From contig JAICVE010000217.1 in the NCBI GenBank assembly GCA_025935475.1, positions 1-5,478 of the forward strand: 5,478 bases of DNA, read 5' to 3'. The stretch is from Nitrospira sp. (GTDB lineage Bacteria; Nitrospirota; Nitrospiria; Nitrospirales; Nitrospiraceae). Below the pieces are notes generated by a model. It saw only the letters and a list, made by a program, of their open reading frames with translations, did no database searches and was not told where the DNA came from. Shown here piece after piece: positions 1-5,478 of the stretch (positions within the stretch are counted from its first letter, which is position 1; each line of letters begins with the position of its first letter). Made by a program: the position numbers and the translations under genes.

Positions 1-1376
1 AGATGGACGCGGTTGCGCTCCCCACCGGACAGGTCCTTCACCTTCTTTTGTTGATCCGCGCCGGCGAAATTGAAGCGGGCGCAATAGCCGCGGGCATTGA
101 CCTCAACCTTGCCGAGCTTCACCGTCTCCTGCCCCTCGGAAATCACTTCATAGACGGTCTTGTTGCCGTCGAGGCTGCGGTCCTGATCCACGTAGCCGAG
201 CTTCACGGTTTCGCCGATCTTGATTGAGCCGGAATCAGGCTTGTCTTTCCCGATGATCATTTTGAAGAGCGTCGTCTTCCCCGCACCGTTCGGACCGATG
301 ACACCGACAATCCCGCCCTTGGGCAGGTCGAAGCTGATGCTTTCATACAGGAGCTTGTCGCCAAACCCCTTGGTCACGCCGTTGGCCTGCACGACGACAT
401 CGCCCAGACGCGGCCCCGGCGGAATGTAGATCTCCAGATCATCGGTGCGTTGCTCCTGTTTTTGATTGACCAGCTCCTCGTAGCGGTTCAGCCTGGCTCT
501 TCCCTTCGACTGGCGCGCCTTCGGCGACATCCGGATCCATTCCAACTCGTGCTCCAGCGTTTTCTTGCGTTTGGATTCCGCCTTTTCTTCCTGGGCCAGC
601 CGTTCCTGCTTTTGTTCCAACCACGACGAATAGTTGCCCTGAAAGGGAATGCCATGGCCACGGTCGAGCTCGAGGATCCAGCCGGCGACGTTGTCGAGAA
701 AATATCGATCGTGCGTCACAGCGATCACAGTGCCGTTGTACTGTTGGAGGTGCTGCTCGAGCCACTGGACGGATTCTGCGTCCAGATGGTTTGTGGGCTC
801 ATCGAGGAGCAGGATGTCCGGTTCCTGGATCATCAGCCGGCACAAGGCGACGCGTCGTTTCTCGCCGCCGGAGAGCGTGCCGATGGTTTGATCTGCGGGA
901 GGACAGCGAAGCGCGTCCATGGCGATGTCGAGATGGTTCTCCAGTTCCCACCCGTTCGCCGCTTCGATCTTCTCCTGGAGCTGCGCCTGCTTATCGAGCA
1001 GCTTCTCCATTTCGTCCGGTGATGATTCGCCGATCTTGTTGCTCACCGCTTCGTATTCTTTGAGCAACGCCACCAGCTCCTTCTTCCCTTCTTCCACCAC
1101 CTCTTTCACGGTCTTGTTGGGATCGAGTTCCGGCTCCTGCTCGAGCAAGCCGACGCTGTAGCCCTTGGACCGAGAAATTTCTCCGGTGAAATTCTGATCG
1201 ACGCCCGCGATGATTTTCAGGAGACTGCTCTTGCCGGATCCATTCAATCCAAGCACGCCGATCTTGGCTCCATAGTAGAACCCGAGATAGATCTCGCGCA
1301 GCACCTGCTTCTTCGGCGGATACACTTTGCCGACGTTCACCAAAGAGAAAATGACTTGTTTATCGTTCGTGGCCAT
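1..1376 (-). CDS. ettA: EttA-type ABC-F translational throttle ATPase, 3'-truncated by window edge
   Basis: Cytoplasmic ABC-F protein with two ATPase domains and no membrane segments. In E. coli, EttA binds the ribosomal E site and gates entry into elongation according to the ATP/ADP ratio. Visible residues 1-458: Walker A GLNGSGKS (43-50), an arm-like helical insert (about 95-145), signature LSGGE (168-172), Walker B LLLDEPTNHLD (189-199, catalytic E193), switch H222, the charged P-site tRNA interaction linker (about 238-320, containing SPKARQSKGRARLNR), second Walker A GPNGAGKT (361-368) and second signature LSGGERNRVH (449-458). EttA is usually about 555 aa, so roughly 100 residues, including the second Walker B, lie outside the window. 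ATG at 1376 is preceded by AAGGAG, no in-frame start is visible just upstream, and the N-terminus (VGKVYPPKK) aligns with EttA. The reading frame is open throughout. It is divergent from the racemase gene. The linker and N-terminus favour EttA over Uup, YheS or YbiT. Confidence 0.95.
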   Translation of the reverse strand, partial: MATNDKQVIFSLVNVGKVYPPKKQVLREIYLGFYYGAKIGVLGLNGSGKSSLLKIIAGVDQNFTGEISRSKGYSVGLLEQEPELDPNKTVKEVVEEGKKELVALLKEYEAVSNKIGESSPDEMEKLLDKQAQLQEKIEAANGWELENHLDIAMDALRCPPADQTIGTLSGGEKRRVALCRLMIQEPDILLLDEPTNHLDAESVQWLEQHLQQYNGTVIAVTHDRYFLDNVAGWILELDRGHGIPFQGNYSSWLEQKQERLAQEEKAESKRKKTLEHELEWIRMSPKARQSKGRARLNRYEELVNQKQEQRTDDLEIYIPPGPRLGDVVVQANGVTKGFGDKLLYESISFDLPKGGIVGVIGPNGAGKTTLFKMIIGKDKPDSGSIKIGETVKLGYVDQDRSLDGNKTVYEVISEGQETVKLGKVEVNARGYCARFNFAGADQQKKVKDLSGGERNRVH

Positions 1377-1387
1377 GAGAGTCGTGG

Positions 1388-1393
1388 CTCCTT
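1388..1393 (-). promoter_or_regulatory. Shine-Dalgarno of ettA
   Basis: AAGGAG on the minus strand, 11 nt before the ATG at 1376. The spacing is slightly long, but the match to the anti-SD is strong and it supports that start codon. Confidence 0.7.
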
Positions 1394-1456
1394 CGTTGAT
1401 CGTGTCGTGGCAAAGCAGGCACCTTACCAGACGTTTGCGCTGCCGCACAATCCTTC

Positions 1457-1496
1457 GGCTGCCACACAGAGTGCACCTGACCGACGGCAGCCTTTT
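1457..1496 (+). promoter_or_regulatory. GC-rich inverted repeat followed by TTTT in the racemase leader
   Basis: GGCTGCC (1457-1463) and GGCAGCC (1486-1492) are perfect 7-bp inverted arms separated by 22 nt. The second arm is followed directly by TTTT (1493-1496) on the plus strand. The shape resembles a weak intrinsic terminator or attenuator lying 43 nt ahead of the racemase ATG. It is also in the upstream region of ettA on the other strand, where it could be an operator. The long loop and short T-run make termination uncertain. I could not pick out convincing -35/-10 pairs elsewhere in this 163-bp divergent region, although it must supply the ettA promoter and probably the racemase promoter. 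Confidence 0.25.
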
Positions 1497-1528
1497 GTGG
1501 TACATGAGAGGCCGTTCATCAGTACCCC

Positions 1529-1534
1529 GGAGAG
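1529..1534 (+). promoter_or_regulatory. Shine-Dalgarno of the racemase-family gene
   Basis: GGAGAG sits 5 nt before the ATG at 1540. It decides the start: the same frame stays open back to an ATG at 1327 inside ettA, and has another ATG at 1504, but the residues before 1540 do not look like this family. Confidence 0.7.
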
Positions 1535-1539
1535 CCGTC

Positions 1540-2322
1540 ATGTCCAGCCAGCCGAGGCGCGTCAAGATCTGGTATCAGAGTTTTGTTGATCCTGATCAGC
1601 AATCCGCATACTGCAAGACCCTCGCGAAAGCGCTGAATCGCATGGCAGGAAAGGATGTCGGATTTGACGTGCATGGCATTGTGCCGCCAGATCTCGAACT
1701 GCATCGTCTCACAGAATTTCGCTGTGCGCGGCAGGTCATCCGCCATGCCGTCGAGGCCCAGGGGAAAGGGTATGACGCGTTTGCCATCGGCCATTTTCAA
1801 GATGGCGGTCTCTACGAAGCGCGATCGACGGTGGACATCCCGGTGTTGGGTTTAGGCGAAGCGGCCATGCTGTATGCCTGCACGCTCGGACAGAAAATCG
1901 GGCTGGTCACGATTCATCCCGTGTTCATCCCGATGCATGAGGAGCAGATTCAGCGCTATGGCCTCTCGCGCCGCGTGGTGGCCGTGAAGGCGATCGAGAC
2001 GGATCCCGCCCTGCTGGTACGCGCGTTCACCGAACGAAAGACGTTCGAAACGGTCTTGCATCAATTCCGCAAGCAAGTCGAGCCGTTGGTGAAGGGTGGG
2101 ATTGAAGTGATCATACCGGCAGGGGGACTTCCCTCTCTCTTGTTCTCACGACTAAAACACTTTACGGTCGGCAAGGCTCTTGTCCTGAATTGCATCGCCG
2201 TGCTGGCCAAGATGACGGAAACGGCGGTGGCGTTGAACCGTTTCAACGGCACTGCGGCCAGCCGGGTGGCGACGTTTCAGAAACCGTCAGCCAAAGCCTT
2301 GCGAGAATTCTTAGACACCTGA
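1540..2322 (+). CDS. Asp/Glu/hydantoin racemase-family protein lacking the usual catalytic cysteines
   Basis: A 260-aa soluble protein of the aspartate/glutamate/hydantoin racemase superfamily (Pfam Asp_Glu_race type). Supporting features are the N-terminal strand VKIWYQSF (8-15), the segment IGHFQDGGLYEAR (83-95), DIPVLGLGEAAM (99-110), the start of the second lobe at KIGLVT (119-124) and GGIEVIIPAGG (186-196). Family racemases use one cysteine per lobe, typically in contexts like IACFGD and VLGC. Here those positions read IGHF (H85) and IIPAGG (A194/G195). The four cysteines present (25, 62, 114, 218) lie elsewhere. The fold is therefore well supported, but cofactor-independent two-base racemisation is doubtful; an isomerase, lyase, hydrolase or binding role is possible and cannot be chosen from sequence. 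ATG 1540 is fixed by GGAGAG. The gene stands alone, divergent from ettA and convergent with the downstream cluster. Confidence 0.85.
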   Translation: MSSQPRRVKIWYQSFVDPDQQSAYCKTLAKALNRMAGKDVGFDVHGIVPPDLELHRLTEFRCARQVIRHAVEAQGKGYDAFAIGHFQDGGLYEARSTVDIPVLGLGEAAMLYACTLGQKIGLVTIHPVFIPMHEEQIQRYGLSRRVVAVKAIETDPALLVRAFTERKTFETVLHQFRKQVEPLVKGGIEVIIPAGGLPSLLFSRLKHFTVGKALVLNCIAVLAKMTETAVALNRFNGTAASRVATFQKPSAKALREFLDT

Positions 2323-2336
2323 AATAGCGCTCCATT

Positions 2337-2367
2337 TCTCAGGCAACAGTCTGGTCTCAGGCAACAG
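2337..2367. repeat. Two-copy 13-bp direct repeat in the convergent spacer
   Basis: TCTCAGGCAACAG occurs at 2337-2349 and again, identically, at 2355-2367, separated by 5 nt (period 18). It fills most of the 50-bp gap between the stop codons of the racemase gene and the 56-aa gene. No convincing terminator hairpin is visible in this gap on either strand. It may be a local duplication. Confidence 0.8.
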
Positions 2368-2372
2368 CGTGG

Positions 2373-2543
2373 CTAGATGCCCAACTCTTCGGACAGCCGG
2401 AGCTCCGATTCATCCACGATTTCTTCCAGACAGCTGAAGCAGGGAAAGGGGAGACGGTCGACCGGAAGGGCGCAGACTTCACCAACGGCCGTGCTTGGTT
2501 CAAGCGCCGGCCCGCCACATTCCTTGTGTATCAGCGTGAGCAT
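2373..2543 (-). CDS. Small Cys-rich putative zinc-ribbon protein (56 aa)
   Basis: A 56-aa reading frame from ATG 2543 to TAG 2373, short enough to be missed by length-filtered gene callers. It begins MLTLIHKECGGPALEP and contains C9, C24, C35 and C38. H6-x2-C9-G-G near the N-terminus and C35-x2-C38 (PCFSCLEE) give a zinc-ribbon-like pair of knuckles; the C-terminal part is acidic (EEIVDESELRLSEELGI). No signal peptide or membrane segment is seen. The start lies 8 nt after the hydrolase stop, and a GAGGG Shine-Dalgarno overlaps that stop, which points to translational coupling as last gene of the minus-strand cluster. I do not recognise a named family. Metal binding is inferred from cysteine spacing. 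It could act as a partner of the adjacent hydrolase or as an independent small regulator. Confidence 0.72.
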   Translation of the reverse strand: MLTLIHKECGGPALEPSTAVGEVCALPVDRLPFPCFSCLEEIVDESELRLSEELGI

Positions 2544-2548
2544 GTCGG

Positions 2549-2553
2549 CCCTC
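2549..2553 (-). promoter_or_regulatory. Shine-Dalgarno of the 56-aa gene, overlapping the upstream stop codon
   Basis: Minus-strand GAGGG lies 5 nt before ATG 2543, and its first two bases are part of the TGA stop (2554-2552) of the hydrolase gene. This arrangement supports both the reality of the small gene and coupling to the upstream one. Confidence 0.6.
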
Positions 2554-3310
2554 AGACCATCGGCTCAAGAAGGAGCCGGCGCAACTGTTCCATGTGCTCG
2601 GGACCATTCAAGCGATGATCCCCGGATACGAGGTGGAGCTCGACCGGATAGGAAGGGTCGCGACGGCGTACGAGTTCCACAAATTCACGGCTGCCTTCGG
2701 GAGCAATCACGGTGTCGCCGGACCCGTGCAAGATCGATGTCCGCACCCGTCGGAGTCGATCGAAGCTCGACGTCCAACACGCTTCGCTTTCTTCCACCCA
2801 TTTCCAGGACAACGGCCACTCTCTGTGGAGCGGATCATCGTCCCACGGCATCCATCCCGCGCTGTGCCAATCATGCCGTCGTTCGGGCGAGATGGTCTTC
2901 GCGCGCACACCCATCATGTTGAAGGCCGGCGCGATGAAGATCAGCCGCTCGACCTCGTCGCGCTCCTGTGCCACCAACCACGCGATCCACCCGCCCAATG
3001 AATTTCCGACGATGGTAAGCCGATCCGATGTGCTCAGCAACATCGAGATCACGGACCGGGCATCAGCGATCCAATCTGAGAGCGTGTAGTCGGTAAACTT
3101 TCCCTCGGAATCCCCGAATCCACGAACATCGTAGCAGCAAAAGCCCCAGCCTTGTTCTGCGCACCATTGGGCCAGCGCCTTGCTCTTGTTCCCCCAGCGC
3201 TTCGAGAGAAACCCGGTGATGAAAAGAATCTGACGGCCGCTGCCGTCGGCTCGATCGCCTCGTATCATCTTGCCGTCCGTCCCTGATAATTCAAAGGGGC
3301 GGAGCGTCAT
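2552..3310 (-). CDS. Alpha/beta hydrolase, ABHD10/thioesterase-like
   Basis: A 252-aa cytoplasmic alpha/beta hydrolase without signal peptide. Elements in order: oxyanion-side strand QILFITGFLSKRWGNKS (27-43), CCYDVRGFGDSEG (58-70), nucleophile elbow GNSLGG (S104), acid strand ILHGSGDTVIAPE (D199) and SGDHRLNGPEHM (H232). The triad S104-D199-H232 is complete. The GFLSxxxGxK start, GxSLGGW elbow and terminal GDHRL are typical of small serine hydrolases of the ABHD10 type, which in animals act as S-depalmitoylases and acyl-glucuronide esterases. An esterase or acyl-thioesterase is therefore likely, with substrate unknown. Its ATG overlaps the TGA of the preceding hydrolase by 4 nt (ATGA at 3310-3307), so translation is probably coupled; a GAAGGTG Shine-Dalgarno lies at 3328-3322. 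The lid region (about 130-180) is rich in Trp and acidic residues. Third gene of the minus-strand cluster. Confidence 0.88.
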   Translation of the reverse strand: MTLRPFELSGTDGKMIRGDRADGSGRQILFITGFLSKRWGNKSKALAQWCAEQGWGFCCYDVRGFGDSEGKFTDYTLSDWIADARSVISMLLSTSDRLTIVGNSLGGWIAWLVAQERDEVERLIFIAPAFNMMGVRAKTISPERRHDWHSAGWMPWDDDPLHREWPLSWKWVEESEACWTSSFDRLRRVRTSILHGSGDTVIAPEGSREFVELVRRRDPSYPVELHLVSGDHRLNGPEHMEQLRRLLLEPMV

Positions 3311-4026
3311 GTGTTGGCCAGCACCTTCGTGACGAAGTCGCTCAGCCGCGTCAGGACCGTTTCGGGAATCTCATGGCCTCCATGAAAACTGTGCCACTGC
3401 ACCTTCAATCCCGCTGAAGTGAGCTCATCGCGGAGCCGCTCCGCCATCACATAGGGGAGAATGGGATCCAGCATTCCGTGGCTTTGGAAGACGGGCAGGC
3501 CCGCCCGCTTGCCGACGGAAGGCCGCCAATCCTGCTTGGCGAGCAGCGATCCTGAAAGTTGAATCAATCCCGCTAACGGGAAGGCGGTACGCATGACGAA
3601 ATCGCAAGTCAGCATCGCACCCTGCGAAAATCCGCCGATGATCGTGTTTCGAGGATCTACCGGCAGCGTGTGCGGCAAATCGGTCAGGAATGTCTCGAGT
3701 GCTTGCCGCGCTTGAAGAAGTCCGGTCGGCACCTCCGAAGACAAGTCACGGACGCGTCCTGCCCGGCGATCCACTTCAAGACGGGCCATGTCAATGAGCC
3801 ACCAGGCGCGGGAATCGCCATAGCCTATCTCGAGACGCAAGAAGCCTTCGGGGAAGATCCAGCGCGTCCTTGCCGGACCGCTCACCACGTCCGCGAGCGG
3901 GAGCAAATCGTCTCCCGGTGCCCCATACCCGTGCAACATGATGACGAGAGGACCATTGCCGCCTCCGTGGCCGTCCGTCCCCCCGGTCACTCTTACTTTT
4001 AAGCCTCCGACCTCACCCAGCCGCAT
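3307..4026 (-). CDS. Phospholipase/carboxylesterase family hydrolase (Abhydrolase_2 type)
   Basis: A 239-aa alpha/beta hydrolase of the phospholipase/carboxylesterase group (Pfam Abhydrolase_2). Seen in order: PLVIMLHGYGAPGDDLLPL (26-44) with the oxyanion HG motif, FPEG (58-61), RAWWLID (73-79), nucleophile elbow GGFSQGAM (131-138, S134), QLSGSLL (156-162), HGMLDPILPY (183-192, D187) and FHGGHEIP (214-221, H218). The catalytic triad is complete and the length fits the family, whose known members cleave carboxyl esters, lysophospholipids or acyl-thioesters. No signal peptide is apparent, so it should be cytosolic. ATG 4026 has no clear Shine-Dalgarno and lies 8 nt after the stop of the membrane-protein gene, which suggests re-initiation. 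I keep it because LKVRVTGG (9-16) looks like the first strand of the fold. A GTG at codon 13, behind a GGAGG, is a weaker alternative. Confidence 0.9.
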   Translation of the reverse strand: MRLGEVGGLKVRVTGGTDGHGGGNGPLVIMLHGYGAPGDDLLPLADVVSGPARTRWIFPEGFLRLEIGYGDSRAWWLIDMARLEVDRRAGRVRDLSSEVPTGLLQARQALETFLTDLPHTLPVDPRNTIIGGFSQGAMLTCDFVMRTAFPLAGLIQLSGSLLAKQDWRPSVGKRAGLPVFQSHGMLDPILPYVMAERLRDELTSAGLKVQWHSFHGGHEIPETVLTRLSDFVTKVLANT

Positions 4027-4034
4027 GAAGCATG

Positions 4035-5478
4035 TTACCGCATGTAGAGATACTGGAGCAGCGCGACGAGTCCGTACAGCGACGACTCGATGACCGGCTG
4101 TTGGTAGAGGGGAACAAATGCCCCTTGCTCGTGGGCTTCCACTCTATCGATAATAAATTGAACCTGCTTCATTCGGAGGTCGTGGTCTTTGCCGCTGCCC
4201 AAGACTTGCACCATCTTCCGGCTGAGGCCATCCAGCATTGCGGCCTTCGCTTGACTCGCCGCCTGATACAGTAAATATGCAGCCAGCAATGCCAGCAGCA
4301 CATTCAAGGCCCATGACAGCAGCAAGAGCGTGGGATAATTCCAGATGTCGAAGTAATCATTCCGGCCGGCGATCAAGATGATCAAGGCAATAAATGGATA
4401 CCGGATCAATCGATTGATCACTGTTGTCCGCTGTCCGATTAAGTCTACGACGGCCAAATGCTTGAGCTTCTCGAATTCGGCTTTCTGCGTCTCACTCAAG
4501 CCATAATCGACAAGATATTGTTCCTGTACCTGTTGTGACCAACCGCCTGTCGAAGCGGTTACCCACGCGATCCAGCGGCGACATGACATCACCGCGTCGA
4601 ACACTGCAAGATTGAGAAAGACGACGAGAGCCGTGCTGCTCACGGTCATGATCCAGTCCACTGTACAGCTCAGTTGACCGCGACATGGATGGATGTAGTC
4701 CTCGTCCAAGACATAGGAGCCCATTAGCCACATCGTCCCGATATAGAGCACGAACAACAGAATCGTTCGCGTCATCCATTGTGCCGGTTGGCTGGCCTCG
4801 CGATACCACGACCAGGCTTGATCGACCGTCGTCGCGGTCATGGTCGCGGCCGGATGATAGACCCGCTTAAGGTTGGTCCACACGCTGGGCAGTGAAAAAC
4901 GCTGAAACCCGGACTCATCTTGGAACAACAAATCATCTGTAATGAGGTCGCCGTTCTTGATCAGATCACGCGATCCTTTTGCGAGCAAGGTCAGGCAGAG
5001 CACGACAACGAAGAGACGAATCAATTCGCCCGGCCAGACACTGACCCCGGCAGTCAACGAGAATGGTTCTCCTTCATCATGACCTGCAAGCAAAGCAGAG
5101 GTTCCGCCGAGCCACATAAAGGCGGAGACTGCGGCGAACAGCACAACCCCCATGACAGCCAAAAATCGGGTATGCCGCGAAACCCAGAGCCACATACGCT
5201 GATTGCTCCACGTGATGACCGTCCCGACGAACAGTGCGACGAGCAAGACGACCGCCACGGCGGTGTTATTGAATCCAATGCCCTGTTTGAGCTGTCCCAG
5301 CTCTTCCGTATGGTCGAGATCGGACCGCAACGGATGAATCGTGCGCACGCCTTCCTTGTCGACCACACTCACATCGACCGCGCCCTCTCGTCCCACCTCG
5401 AAGAGCCGAGGATGAGAACCGGCGTCGTACAGTCGGTCCTCCGGCGTCAGCGCGATGTGATAGCTGGTCGTGCAGGGC
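4035..5478 (-). CDS. Polytopic inner-membrane protein of unknown family, 5' end outside window
   Basis: The frame is open from the right edge to TAA 4037-4035, giving about 480 visible residues. Numbering from the GTG at 5396, hydrophobic segments fall near 44-63, 78-97, 123-139, 208-229, 246-270, 330-344 and 354-377. Basic residues in the 64-77, 140-206 and 271-330 loops and acidic ones in the 98-122 and 230-245 loops predict N-terminus outside, C-terminus inside. The 230-245 loop has C238 and C244, a possible disulfide. The cytoplasmic tail (378-453) ends with GAFVPLYQQP (425-434) and a short hydrophobic stretch. The GTG at 5396 is not a credible start: no Shine-Dalgarno precedes it, and 27 in-frame codons upstream (including TPEDRLYDAG) read as real protein. 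I do not recognise a named function; no enzyme motif or transporter signature is visible. It is the first visible gene of the cluster, 8 nt before the carboxylesterase. Confidence 0.85.
   Translation of the reverse strand, partial: PCTTSYHIALTPEDRLYDAGSHPRLFEVGREGAVDVSVVDKEGVRTIHPLRSDLDHTEELGQLKQGIGFNNTAVAVVLLVALFVGTVITWSNQRMWLWVSRHTRFLAVMGVVLFAAVSAFMWLGGTSALLAGHDEGEPFSLTAGVSVWPGELIRLFVVVLCLTLLAKGSRDLIKNGDLITDDLLFQDESGFQRFSLPSVWTNLKRVYHPAATMTATTVDQAWSWYREASQPAQWMTRTILLFVLYIGTMWLMGSYVLDEDYIHPCRGQLSCTVDWIMTVSSTALVVFLNLAVFDAVMSCRRWIAWVTASTGGWSQQVQEQYLVDYGLSETQKAEFEKLKHLAVVDLIGQRTTVINRLIRYPFIALIILIAGRNDYFDIWNYPTLLLLSWALNVLLALLAAYLLYQAASQAKAAMLDGLSRKMVQVLGSGKDHDLRMKQVQFIIDRVEAHEQGAFVPLYQQPVIESSLYGLVALLQYLYMR

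Noticed and set aside
450..1022. A 190-codon open frame on the plus strand, antisense to ettA
   Set aside because: It is the mirror of a strongly conserved ABC-F coding frame in GC-rich DNA. It has no recognisable family and only ettA-strand codons make protein sense.
1327..1539. N-terminal extension of the racemase frame back to ATG 1327, or to ATG 1504
   Set aside because: The extension would overlap ettA, is Arg-rich and unlike the family, and the GGAGAG site points to ATG 1540, where the first strand of the fold begins within a few residues.
2323..2372. Bidirectional terminator between the convergent genes
   Set aside because: I searched for complementary arms and T-runs and found only the direct repeat, with no stable hairpin.
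2377..2922. A 181-codon plus-strand open frame across the 56-aa gene and the ABHD10-like hydrolase
   Set aside because: It is rich in Arg, Ser and Pro, typical of antisense translation, and the opposite strand encodes an intact catalytic hydrolase.
3670..4002. A plus-strand open frame antisense to the carboxylesterase
   Set aside because: It overlaps the fully conserved hydrolase frame, has no family resemblance and no convincing Shine-Dalgarno.
4014..4034. Six-codon leader-like frame (ATG at 4034, TGA at 4016-4014) overlapping the carboxylesterase start
   Set aside because: It has no Shine-Dalgarno, and a frame this short is expected by chance next to the AACATGCTTCATG sequence; the carboxylesterase start at 4026 explains the region better.
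1..5478. Defence, toxin-antitoxin, CRISPR or mobile-element content
   Set aside because: No transposase, integrase, nuclease, regularly spaced repeats or toxin-like pairs were seen, and codon use looks uniform across the genes.

Overview
The window is protein-coding bacterial chromosome with GC-rich third codon positions. It carries no RNA genes, mobile elements or CRISPR. The closest resemblance I can recall for the ABC-F protein at the left edge is to EttA proteins of Nitrospira-type (Nitrospirota) bacteria. That placement is an impression from the protein sequence and base composition and has not been tested.

Layout, left to right. (1) 1-1376, minus strand: most of an EttA-type ABC-F translation factor, starting at 1376 and cut off by the left edge just after the second ABC signature motif. 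(2) 1377-1539: a 163-bp divergent intergenic region holding the ettA Shine-Dalgarno, the racemase Shine-Dalgarno and one GC-rich inverted repeat followed by TTTT. (3) 1540-2322, plus strand: a 260-aa Asp/Glu/hydantoin racemase-family protein that appears to lack both family catalytic cysteines. (4) 2323-2372: a short convergent spacer dominated by two copies of a 13-bp direct repeat. (5) 2373-5478, minus strand: a tightly packed cluster transcribed right to left. It starts with a polytopic membrane protein whose 5' end is outside the window, followed by an Abhydrolase_2-type carboxylesterase, then a second, unrelated-subfamily alpha/beta hydrolase, then a 56-aa Cys-rich putative zinc-ribbon protein.

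The four genes of the minus-strand cluster are separated by +8, -4 and +8 nt, so they are almost certainly co-transcribed and probably translationally coupled. Both hydrolases keep a complete Ser-Asp-His triad. The membrane protein has about seven transmembrane segments with a predicted outside N-terminus and inside C-terminus, and I cannot name its family. A working idea is a membrane-associated module in which two soluble esterases or thioesterases act with the membrane protein, but no substrate can be read from the sequence.

The items most worth a second look are the cysteine-less racemase, the unrecognised membrane protein with its C-terminal GAFVPLYQQP motif, and the small Cys-rich gene, which is easily missed by gene callers.
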